A stretch of DNA of 5,782 nucleotides from Syntrophomonadaceae bacterium (lineage in GTDB: Bacteria > Bacillota > Syntrophomonadia > Syntrophomonadales > Syntrophomonadaceae), in assembly GCA_012798055.1 (NCBI GenBank), contig JAAZOA010000360.1, positions 1-5,782 of the forward strand. The letters are read 5' to 3'. Shown in pieces: positions 1 through 5,157 of this stretch (the stretch's first letter is position 1; each line of letters begins with the position of its first letter). The position numbers and the translations under genes are program-made. The notes below the pieces were generated by a model, which was given only the letters and a program-made list of their open reading frames with translations, made no database searches and had not been told where the DNA came from.

Positions 1-13
1 CATTCGAAATATT

Positions 14-22
14 GAAAGGAGG
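14..22 (+). promoter_or_regulatory. Ribosome-binding site of the secreted protein gene
   Basis: GAAAGGAGG lies 8 nt before the ATG at 31. A second ATG at 27 is only 4 nt from the site and is in another frame, so 31 is the start of the long frame. Only 13 bases are visible further upstream, so the promoter cannot be judged. Confidence 0.75.
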
Positions 23-30
23 TCTCATGC

Positions 31-501
31 ATGATTCGAAAGACAAAAAGTAAACCATTCGTCGCTTTAATGGCAGTGGCCCTAATCCTTTGCTTGATGG
101 CGCCGGCAGTATTTGCTAATACCGAACCTATTGATGTCGGAATCGATATCAAACCGTTCAGCTGCCCTAACGCCATTAACCTCACTAACCAAGGTACCCT
201 GCCGGTAGCAATTTTCGGTTACCCTGGCGTTATTGATGTGATGGAAATAGATCCGGCAACAATCGAGCTGGGCGGGGTATCCCTTGCTGTCAAGAAAAAC
301 GGCAAACTGTTTTTTGCTTACGAAGACAACAATTTGGATGGAATTATGGACATGATCTGTCACTTCAGCATTCCTCAATTGACAGCAGGTCCGGACCCTG
401 CTCTGGACGCTGACACCGATTACTTGTTCCTAACCGCGCAATTATATAATGGAACCCCCATCAGCGGAGAAGACATACCTTGGGTAGTTCCCTGGCAATA
501 A
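31..501 (+). CDS. Small secreted single-domain protein with a calcium-loop-like motif
   Basis: This 156-aa protein has a typical Sec signal peptide: basic KTKSK, a hydrophobic core at residues 9-23, and likely cleavage after VFA at residue 29. The mature part begins with IDIKPFSCPNAIN (39-51), then LPVAIFG (57-63), IDPATIELGGV (73-83), and an acidic loop D99-x-N101-x-D103-G104-x-x-D107. It ends with GTPISGEDIP (141-150). From memory, this order resembles the extracellular domain IDIKPGS.PN.IN / IPVAILG / DVNGDG.PDL / G..F.G.D found in surface proteins of archaea and many bacteria, often as one module of larger proteins. Here it is nearly the whole mature protein. C45 and C110 could form a disulfide. 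The acidic loop suggests calcium binding (inference). No sorting signal, membrane anchor or enzyme motif is seen, so it is probably released or loosely wall-bound. Function unknown. It is closed off by its own terminator, so it appears to end its transcription unit. Confidence 0.85.
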   Translation: MIRKTKSKPFVALMAVALILCLMAPAVFANTEPIDVGIDIKPFSCPNAINLTNQGTLPVAIFGYPGVIDVMEIDPATIELGGVSLAVKKNGKLFFAYEDNNLDGIMDMICHFSIPQLTAGPDPALDADTDYLFLTAQLYNGTPISGEDIPWVVPWQ

Positions 502-524
502 TTTGTTCTACTAGTCGATTAATT

Positions 525-556
525 AAGAAAGGGACGGGGCAACCCGTCTCTTTCTT
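525..556 (+). terminator. Rho-independent terminator after the secreted protein gene
   Basis: A 14-bp stem (525-538 with 543-556) contains one G-T wobble (532/549) and a GCAA loop of the GNRA type. It starts 23 nt after the TAA at 499-501. The 3' arm ends TTTCTT and runs on as GTT, which gives a mixed U-rich tail. The A-rich 5' arm would give a U-rich end in the other direction as well, but no minus-strand gene reaches it. Confidence 0.85.
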
Positions 557-589
557 GTTAAAAAGTATAAATCATTTTTAACAGGATTA

Positions 590-618
590 TTGCCCCCTGG
601 TGTCAAATTGCCTATTAT
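590..618 (+). promoter_or_regulatory. Possible sigma-70-type promoter for the SGNH hydrolase gene
   Basis: TTGCCC (590-595), a 17-nt spacer and TATTAT (613-618) match the consensus at 4/6 and 5/6. The start of transcription would fall near 625, just before the ribosome-binding site at 630-634. It lies after the preceding terminator, where a promoter is needed. Weak on sequence alone. Confidence 0.3.
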
Positions 619-629
619 CAGGAAAAACC

Positions 630-634
630 GGAGG
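630..634 (+). promoter_or_regulatory. Ribosome-binding site that decides the SGNH hydrolase start
   Basis: GGAGG ends 7 nt before ATG 642. The in-frame GTG at 600 has no comparable site, and the 14 residues it would add spoil the N-terminal signal anchor. ATG 642 is therefore preferred. Confidence 0.75.
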
Positions 635-641
635 TTTTCTC

Positions 642-1424
642 ATGAAGCGCATTGGAAGAATCACGCTGGCTTTCGTACTGGTAATTGTATTGTTTGCTGC
701 AGGCTACATATCTTACACCTACCGCGAGGAGGTGATTGCCTATTTTCTCCTGCAGGACGGTATTGCGCAAAGATATGAGGAGTCCCCAAGTGTACCGGTT
801 TTGCCCAGGCCGGAAATCCTGCCTGGATCAGAAGCCTCCCCGCCTGCCGAAACCCCGCCTCAAGAAAAAGGTACGGTAGTCTTTCTTGGGGATTCCATAA
901 CTTACCGCTGGGAAATGCCAGATGAGATCAGAGGATATCGGATCATAAACTGCGGTATAGACGGCAATACCACAGCGGGCATGTTATTGAGGTTCAATCA
1001 TGATGTCATCGAATCGGGTCCCGAACGAGTAGTCATATTGGGGGGAATAAACGACCTGTTGATCGCCTCCCAATACGACATGATAGTAATGGATCTACAA
1101 CTGGAGAAATCTGCAGAAAATATCCGGCTAATGACCAGGTTGGCCAAAAACGCTGGCATCAGACCGGTGTTGTGCTCGGTTTTACCAGTAGCAGTCAACT
1201 TCTACCAATCCCCCCTCGAAATAAACCAGGCAGTTAAAAACCTGAATATCTCCATAAAAAAGATCGCTGCTCAGGAAAAAGTTGAATATGTGGACCTCTG
1301 GCCGATGGTTACTGATCCTGCGACCGGCTTTTTACGAAATGAATATGCCCTTGAGGATGGGATCCATTTGACAGATCAAGCCTATGATCGATTAGTCAAT
1401 GTTTTCTATCAGATTTTGAGTTAG
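642..1424 (+). CDS. Membrane-anchored GDSL/SGNH-family esterase or acylhydrolase
   Basis: With the ATG at 642 the protein is 260 aa. Residues 1-27 form a basic start (MKRIGR) and one hydrophobic segment (about 7-25) with no good cleavage site, so it is probably a signal anchor with the enzyme outside the membrane. A proline-rich linker (48-75) leads into the catalytic domain. All SGNH blocks are visible: block I FLGDSIT with nucleophile S85, block II NCGIDGNTT with G105, block III GGIND with N137, and block V DGIH with D239 and H242. The domain is of normal length and nothing essential is missing. The NCGIDGNTT and GGINDL signatures fit the lysophospholipase/platelet-activating-factor acetylhydrolase-like branch. 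The substrate cannot be told: lipid, O-acetylated wall polysaccharide and acylated glycan are all possible. The gene sits alone between a terminator and a convergent gene. Catalytic class is secure; specificity is not. Confidence 0.92.
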   Translation: MKRIGRITLAFVLVIVLFAAGYISYTYREEVIAYFLLQDGIAQRYEESPSVPVLPRPEILPGSEASPPAETPPQEKGTVVFLGDSITYRWEMPDEIRGYRIINCGIDGNTTAGMLLRFNHDVIESGPERVVILGGINDLLIASQYDMIVMDLQLEKSAENIRLMTRLAKNAGIRPVLCSVLPVAVNFYQSPLEINQAVKNLNISIKKIAAQEKVEYVDLWPMVTDPATGFLRNEYALEDGIHLTDQAYDRLVNVFYQILS

Positions 1425-1516
1425 TGGCATATGACGACGATTTCTGTTCCCTCAACATATAACCAGGCTTCATTGGGGCAAAAGCATATTCGGTCACGGG
1501 CAGCCCTTTCGAATCT

Positions 1517-2122
1517 CTACCGATGTTCAAAAACCTCCACATCGGTCACATACAGTATCTCACAAGAACCGTTGCCGGTGTCATTCCTGGTCAGACTGGT
1601 TTTCCAGGCCCCATCCTTGAAATTCGCGTTGACTAAAAATCCTTCCAGCCGTATGTGGTCATTCTCGTCTATCCCCTTGATGACCCGGAGAACATGACTG
1701 CTGCTGTGGATCAGATGGACATTGGCGGAGTGGCTGGCAATATAGTCCGGGCTGACCGTCATACCTGGCGACCAGTGGTAAAAGTAGAACCTCCCGCTCT
1801 GCCCGTAGCTGATATGCGAATCTATGACGGGGTCGTTCAGTGTTCCCCAGGCCAAAGCCAGGTCATACTTGGAGATTTGGGCCGCATAATCCGACTGACG
1901 GTTTTTACTCTTGACTACCGCTTCGATTGAATAACGGGCCAGCAGAGATAAGGCCACATCTCCCCGGTCACCCTTGATGAGGACGGTCTCGGCAGCACCC
2001 AGGTTGCTCTGGACCGGGTCGGCTATGAATCCGGTATACGGCTCTTTCGGAAACCAGGACAGGGTTACGATGACCATCGGCACCACAAGTACCACGGCCA
2101 AATATCTAAAATTAATTTTCAT
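1517..2122 (-). CDS. Conserved membrane-anchored protein of unknown function
   Basis: A 201-aa protein with one N-terminal hydrophobic segment (about 8-22, after MKINFR). No good cleavage motif follows, so the remainder is probably outside the membrane but tethered. A stop codon lies directly before ATG 2122, so the start cannot be further upstream. The ribosome-binding site is weak. The mature region has strongly patterned motifs: DLALAWG (87-93), QSGRFYFYHW (108-117), HSANVHLIHSS (131-141), GFLV (161-164), and WKTSLTRNDTG then CEILYV (173-192). I recall the same series (DLALGWG, GRWYFW, SSLTR.DTG.GACE..WVE) from uncharacterised proteins of many bacteria, including proteobacteria, but I cannot verify the family here. 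The clustered W, H, R, D and C residues suggest a folded ligand-binding or enzymatic site (inference). It converges with the SGNH hydrolase gene, 92 bp apart. The 62-aa gene lies 149 bp upstream on the same strand and could share its transcript. Confidence 0.85.
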   Translation of the reverse strand: MKINFRYLAVVLVVPMVIVTLSWFPKEPYTGFIADPVQSNLGAAETVLIKGDRGDVALSLLARYSIEAVVKSKNRQSDYAAQISKYDLALAWGTLNDPVIDSHISYGQSGRFYFYHWSPGMTVSPDYIASHSANVHLIHSSSHVLRVIKGIDENDHIRLEGFLVNANFKDGAWKTSLTRNDTGNGSCEILYVTDVEVFEHR

Positions 2123-2271
2123 TTACCAGCTCATACCCCATCAATATCAATCAGTCTCCACCATATCGTCATAATTATTTACCGGGCAAGTTTTCATCAC
2201 CCAATCCGATACACGGGGGACATGCGCTAAATTATAGTAAAAACATCCCTGCCGCTGTGTGGTTTTGACGC
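2123..2271. other. Intergenic gap between two minus-strand genes
   Basis: These 149 bases hold no ORF with a convincing start. A perfect TATAAT reads on the minus strand (2231-2236), but nothing like a -35 box lies 16-19 nt upstream of it. No hairpin terminator is obvious after the 62-aa gene, so read-through into the gene at 1517-2122 is possible. Confidence 0.5.
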
Positions 2272-2460
2272 CTATTTACAGCTCTTATTCACCTCTGTCA
2301 TGGTTGGGACGTTATCGTCTTGAATCGACTCCAAGCCCAGATCGATCATGATTGAGTTCAGCCTATCCTTGTCCGGAGGGGGTAAAGATATTTTATCGAT
2401 ATTTGTGACGGATTCCAAACCGATATCCTGTAAAATGATGTCTATGGTCTCCTTATCCAT
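2272..2460 (-). CDS. Small acidic protein with a 19-residue internal repeat
   Basis: A 62-aa protein starting at ATG 2460 behind a good ribosome-binding site (GGGAGGG, 2468-2474). I do not recognise a family. Two copies of a motif are plain: residues 2-20 (DKETIDIILQDIGLESVTN) and 30-48 (DKDRLNSIMIDLGLESIQD), with 8 of 19 positions identical, including the core D-x-GLES, and most others similar. They are joined by a short IDKISLPPP linker. Each unit looks like a short amphipathic helix ending at the glycine. There is no signal peptide or membrane segment, so it is probably cytoplasmic. The DNA of the two copies differs much more than the protein, so the duplication is old and kept by selection (inference). 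It is divergent from the 62-aa membrane protein gene. A role as a small adaptor or binding protein is only a guess. Confidence 0.75.
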   Translation of the reverse strand: MDKETIDIILQDIGLESVTNIDKISLPPPDKDRLNSIMIDLGLESIQDDNVPTMTEVNKSCK

Positions 2461-2467
2461 TTGGTAT

Positions 2468-2474
2468 CCCTCCC
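2468..2474 (-). promoter_or_regulatory. Ribosome-binding site of the repeat-containing small protein
   Basis: On the minus strand GGGAGGG lies 7 nt before ATG 2460. This is the main evidence that so short a frame is translated. Confidence 0.7.
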
Positions 2475-2520
2475 TAACGCTGAAAAATCTTTGGATAATT
2501 AACGCCTATTGATTACCTCT

Positions 2521-2550
2521 ATGATAATCCCGACAAATTCATCCTTTCAA
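2521..2550 (-). promoter_or_regulatory. Possible promoter for the repeat-containing small protein gene
   Basis: On the minus strand TTGAAA (2545-2550), an 18-nt spacer and TATCAT (2521-2526) each match the sigma-70 consensus at 5/6. Transcription would begin near 2514, giving a leader of about 54 nt. No experimental support. Confidence 0.4.
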
Positions 2551-2608
2551 TAGACCGGGTACATAAACTGACCTGGTGCAGACAAAATGCGGAGCAAGAA
2601 GATAACCT

Positions 2609-2637
2609 TTGCAATTTAAGATTTGGGGACGGATAAT
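2609..2637 (+). promoter_or_regulatory. Possible promoter for the 62-aa membrane protein gene
   Basis: TTGCAA (2609-2614), a 17-nt spacer and GATAAT (2632-2637) match the sigma-70 consensus at 4/6 and 5/6. Transcription would begin near 2644, about 53 nt before ATG 2697. The -35 box lies about 60 bp from the opposing promoter, so one regulator could act on both (inference). Confidence 0.4.
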
Positions 2638-2682
2638 GGGGGAAAGAGGTCCGGAAGCCGACGTTTTTCATAACATTTATCC

Positions 2683-2690
2683 GAGGGGGT
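2683..2690 (+). promoter_or_regulatory. Ribosome-binding site of the 62-aa membrane protein
   Basis: GAGGGGGT lies 6 nt before ATG 2697. It selects this frame over the longer overlapping frame on the minus strand (2519-2881). Confidence 0.65.
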
Positions 2691-2696
2691 AAAAAC

Positions 2697-2885
2697 ATGG
2701 ATTTGTTCGAAGATTCGCCCAACACAGAACCCAAAGATCCCCAACTGATCAATCGTCCCACAGCTAAAGAAAAGAAAGCCCTGGGTATAGGCGCATTGTT
2801 GTTTGCAGGTGCGGCAGCCGGATACGTCCTTTTCACTACTTCGGGCAAGCTTTTACTGAAGATGATTAATAAGTCCACCAAGTAA
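2697..2885 (+). CDS. Small single-pass membrane protein of unknown function
   Basis: A 62-aa protein. Residues 1-20 are polar and acidic (MDLFEDSPNTEPKDPQ), then a basic patch K24-x-KK27 precedes one hydrophobic segment of about 20 residues (28-47). That segment is rich in glycine and alanine (GIGALLFAGAAAGYVLF), with small residues spaced as in helix-packing motifs. The tail (51-62) is again basic (KLLLKMINKSTK). The positive charges before the helix favour an inside N-terminus. There is no cleavage site. I do not recognise a family. Small proteins of this shape often act as subunits or regulators of larger membrane proteins, but no partner is evident. It has its own ribosome-binding site, a possible promoter, and a terminator 25 nt after the stop, so it looks like a one-gene transcript. 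A longer minus-strand frame across it lacks comparable support. Confidence 0.75.
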   Translation: MDLFEDSPNTEPKDPQLINRPTAKEKKALGIGALLFAGAAAGYVLFTTSGKLLLKMINKSTK

Positions 2886-2909
2886 GCCAGTTAAATATAG
2901 GCAATCTAA

Positions 2910-2934
2910 AAGGGAGGCCGTTTTGGCCTCCCTT
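2910..2934. terminator. Bidirectional hairpin terminator between two convergent small genes
   Basis: A perfect 10-bp stem AAGGGAGGCC / GGCCTCCCTT with a 5-nt loop (GTTTT read on the plus strand). Read on the minus strand, the stem is followed by TTAGATT, so together with the arm the RNA has a UUUU run. Read on the plus strand the tail is CTTGTATTC, which is poorer. It sits 25 nt after the plus-strand stop at 2885 and 26 nt after the minus-strand stop at 2961, so it can serve both and is probably stronger for the minus-strand unit. Confidence 0.85.
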
Positions 2935-2960
2935 GTATTCTCCTGGCGTGATGTGCGGCT

Positions 2961-3146
2961 TTATGCCGAAACATTATTCGCAACTGAACGGTCTGAGCTA
3001 TGATAGCTGTATGGATCTGCAGCTACGATAATGGACTTATCTCGCAAGAACTTGAAAAACTTGCATTCCAGAGAGTTTTTCTCCCTTGGGGAAAGATCTT
3101 GATATGGTTTTCCTTCCACTTCTTCGTACCATACTCTGAAAGTCAA
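2961..3146 (-). CDS. Hypothetical 61-aa protein with a TTG start
   Basis: AGGAGG (3154-3159) lies exactly 7 nt before TTG 3146, giving a 61-aa protein. The frame could extend to another TTG at 3182, but that one has no ribosome-binding site. The product begins MTFRVWYEEVEGKPYQDLSP and continues with a charged, probably helical part (residues 20-37, SPREKNSLECKFFKFLRD). It ends in a serine-rich tail (46-61) that looks disordered. There is one cysteine (C28) and no signal peptide or membrane helix, so it is likely cytoplasmic. I do not recognise the family. The gene is 153 bp downstream of the ABC exporter on the same strand and is followed by the hairpin at 2910-2934, so it may be the last gene of that unit. 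An overlapping plus-strand frame (3000-3203) has no ribosome-binding site. The main support is the ribosome-binding site plus the terminator. Confidence 0.6.
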   Translation of the reverse strand: MTFRVWYEEVEGKPYQDLSPREKNSLECKFFKFLRDKSIIVAADPYSYHSSDRSVANNVSA

Positions 3147-3153
3147 TGGATAT

Positions 3154-3159
3154 CCTCCT
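3154..3159 (-). promoter_or_regulatory. Ribosome-binding site that decides the TTG start at 3146
   Basis: A perfect AGGAGG (AGAGGAGG with its flank) with a 7-nt spacer to TTG 3146. The match and spacing are as good as those of the ABC exporter gene, which is why this short frame is called. Confidence 0.65.
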
Positions 3160-3299
3160 CTCGATTGCAGCGGAGAAATCAATCAGGTCAAAGGCTCATC
3201 TGAGGCCAATGTCCCCTTGTCAATTAAATACGCACTGTCATGAGATTATGAGGGGGTGCGTGGGATAGAAAATTTTTCGACTTTTTCACACCGAGATCC

Positions 3300-5117
3300 T
3301 CAGGCGGCATCTTTGAACTGGGTTCTATACAGCTCGGCATATACGCCGCCCTGGTCCACTAATTGCTGGTGGATGCCTCTCTCGACTATTTTCCCGTCCT
3401 TGACCACCAGGATCTGATCCGCGGCCAGGATAGTGGAGAGCCGGTGGGCGATGATCAGGCTGGTGCTCCTGGCCAGCAGTGGCTCTATGGCTTCCTGGAT
3501 CAGTTGCTCCGAGATGGAATCCAGCGAGGAGGTGGCCTCATCGAAAATCAGCAGGGCCGGTTTCCGCAGGATGATCCTGGCGATGGACAGGCGCTGCTTC
3601 TCTCCGCCGGAAAGCTTCATCCCCCGGTTGCCCACCAGGGTATCATAGCCCTGGGGCAGGCCGCTGATGAAATCATGGATGTTGGCTTCCCGGCAGGCCT
3701 GTTCCAGCTCGGACTGGGTCGCATCGGCCTTGGCATAGAGCAGGTTTGCCCGGATAGTCCCGTTGAACAGGTAGGTATCCTGGGTCACGACCCCGATATT
3801 GCGGCGCAAGGTGTCCAGATCCATCCGCCTGATATCTGTCCCATCGATTAAGATCCTGCCCCCCGTCACATCATACAGCCTGGGAATCAGGCTTATTATG
3901 GTGGATTTGCCAGCCCCCGAAGGACCTACGATAGCTGTGGTATGGCCTTTTTCGATATGGAAATCGATGTCTTTCAAGACCGGCTGCCCCTGGTTGTAGT
4001 GGAAATAGACATGGTCGAAGGTGAGACTGCCCTGAATTTTACTGGGAACTACAGCATCCGGGGCATTGTCGATCTCAACCGGCAGGTCGAAATATTCGAA
4101 GATACGGGTGAACAGGGCCAGGGAGCGGATCAGGTCCACCTGTATATTCAAAAGGGAATTGACCGGAAAGTACATGCGGCTCAAGAGAGCCACCATCACT
4201 GTGATATCGCCGATAGTGAGGCTGGTATTGCCGTACCTGATGATCAGGAGCCCCCCCACCAGGTATATCAGCATCGGGCCTATGTTGGTGAACACGTACA
4301 TGCTGACCCAGAACCAGCGGCCTGCCATGCTCTCCTTGACATTGAGCCGGATCATGGCCCGGTTGGCCTTGTCATAGCGTTCGTACTCCATCTGCTGGTT
4401 GACGAACAGTTTGGAGAGCAGCTGCCCGCTGACACTTAAGGTCTCCCCCAGGATCTGGTTGACCTCGTCCTGGTGCTTCTTGGATTCGGTGGTGATCTCC
4501 CAGCGCTTTTTACCCACTTTCTTGGTGGGCAGGATAAACAAGGGGGTGACTACCATCCCGATCGCCGCCAGCAGTGGATTTTTGCTGAAGAGGGCCACCA
4601 GGGCCACGGTCAGGTTGATCAGGTTCTTGAGGATATTCACCAGGGTGCCGCTGATCACGTTCTCAACCCCGTCGATATCGCTGGTCACCCGGGTGATGAT
4701 GTCACCCTGCTTGCTGTCGGCAAAGAATCGCTGGGACATCCTCTGCAGGTGCCGATACATCTTGCTGCGCATATCCCCGGTGATGTTGGCTGCCATCCAG
4801 ACATTCAGGTAACTCTCCAGGACGCCGATCAGGTTGGAAATGATGAGCACCAGGAAGGAGACCACGATCAGAATAACGAGCATCCTCAGGTCGTGTTTGA
4901 TCAGGCCGTCATCTATTATCTTGCCCGTCAACAGGGTGGGCAAAATGCCAAAAATCGAGGAGGCTATAATAGCAACTATCGCCACTATAAGTTGTTTCCA
5001 GTAGGGTATCAGGTAGCTAAAAATGCGTTTCAACAGGGCCAGGGTTATTTCGGGTTTATTGGCCTTTTCCTCTTCGGTTAAAAAACCCCTTCCCCCTCTG
5101 ACCGGTACAGGTCGCAT
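3300..5117 (-). CDS. Half-size ABC exporter with fused membrane and ATPase domains
   Basis: A complete 605-aa protein of the usual length for the MsbA/LmrA-like exporter class: an N-terminal six-helix membrane domain (about 42-325) and a C-terminal ATPase domain (about 363-600). All ATPase motifs are intact: A-loop Y374, Walker A GPSGAGKS (398-405), Q-loop Q446, signature LSGGE (502-506), Walker B LLIFDE with catalytic E527, D-loop SLD (531-533) and H-loop H558. It should therefore work as a homodimer with two active sites. No second half-transporter is seen beside it. The membrane domain keeps the coupling-region text QGDIITRVTSDID (137-149). Residues 1-20 are a basic, glycine- and arginine-rich extension before the first helix. 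The substrate cannot be predicted: lipid, peptide or drug are all possible. AGGAGGTGG (5124-5132) lies 6 nt before ATG 5117. The gene follows the reductase gene by 40 bp and is probably cotranscribed. Confidence 0.95.
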   Translation of the reverse strand: MRPVPVRGGRGFLTEEEKANKPEITLALLKRIFSYLIPYWKQLIVAIVAIIASSIFGILPTLLTGKIIDDGLIKHDLRMLVILIVVSFLVLIISNLIGVLESYLNVWMAANITGDMRSKMYRHLQRMSQRFFADSKQGDIITRVTSDIDGVENVISGTLVNILKNLINLTVALVALFSKNPLLAAIGMVVTPLFILPTKKVGKKRWEITTESKKHQDEVNQILGETLSVSGQLLSKLFVNQQMEYERYDKANRAMIRLNVKESMAGRWFWVSMYVFTNIGPMLIYLVGGLLIIRYGNTSLTIGDITVMVALLSRMYFPVNSLLNIQVDLIRSLALFTRIFEYFDLPVEIDNAPDAVVPSKIQGSLTFDHVYFHYNQGQPVLKDIDFHIEKGHTTAIVGPSGAGKSTIISLIPRLYDVTGGRILIDGTDIRRMDLDTLRRNIGVVTQDTYLFNGTIRANLLYAKADATQSELEQACREANIHDFISGLPQGYDTLVGNRGMKLSGGEKQRLSIARIILRKPALLIFDEATSSLDSISEQLIQEAIEPLLARSTSLIIAHRLSTILAADQILVVKDGKIVERGIHQQLVDQGGVYAELYRTQFKDAA

Positions 5118-5123
5118 CGAGAT

Positions 5124-5132
5124 CCACCTCCT
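5124..5132 (-). promoter_or_regulatory. Very strong ribosome-binding site of the ABC exporter
   Basis: AGGAGGTGG on the minus strand is close to a full anti-Shine-Dalgarno match and lies 6 nt before ATG 5117. It fixes the start and suggests efficient translation. Confidence 0.85.
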
Positions 5133-5157
5133 AGGTTCTGCCTTTGCATAATCTTCT

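Noticed and set aside
1431..1930. Plus-strand frames in the region of the unknown membrane protein
   Set aside because: They overlap a minus-strand frame with a signal anchor and patterned motifs and show no independent coding signs.
2231..2236. Perfect TATAAT on the minus strand upstream of the gene at 1517-2122
   Set aside because: No -35-like hexamer at 16-19 nt and no extended -10 TG. In an A/T-rich gap one such match is not enough to call a promoter.
2236..2270. Possible terminator hairpin after the 62-aa repeat protein gene
   Set aside because: Only the AAAAC/GTTTT ends pair well. The interior has mismatches and no stable GC stem.
2519..2881. A 120-codon minus-strand frame across the small membrane protein gene
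   Set aside because: No ribosome-binding site, low-complexity-like composition without domain pattern, and it covers the promoter and ribosome-binding site of the better-supported plus-strand gene.
3000..3203. Plus-strand 67-codon frame opposite the TTG-start gene
   Set aside because: No ribosome-binding site before its ATG. The minus-strand frame has a perfect one and a following terminator.
3193..3207. Short imperfect inverted repeat GGCTCA-TC-TGAGGCC, a possible operator
   Set aside because: Only six pairs with a bulge, no second copy and no adjacent convincing promoter. Could occur by chance.
3218..3223. Perfect TTGACA on the minus strand upstream of the TTG-start gene
   Set aside because: The sequence 16-18 nt further on (AGATGAGC) is not a credible -10 box, so a dedicated promoter is not supported.
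3363..5081. Several long plus-strand frames opposite the ABC exporter (up to about 200 codons)
   Set aside because: They are mirror frames of a strongly coding minus-strand gene, rich in G, D, H and Q as expected of antisense shadows, and lack ribosome-binding sites.
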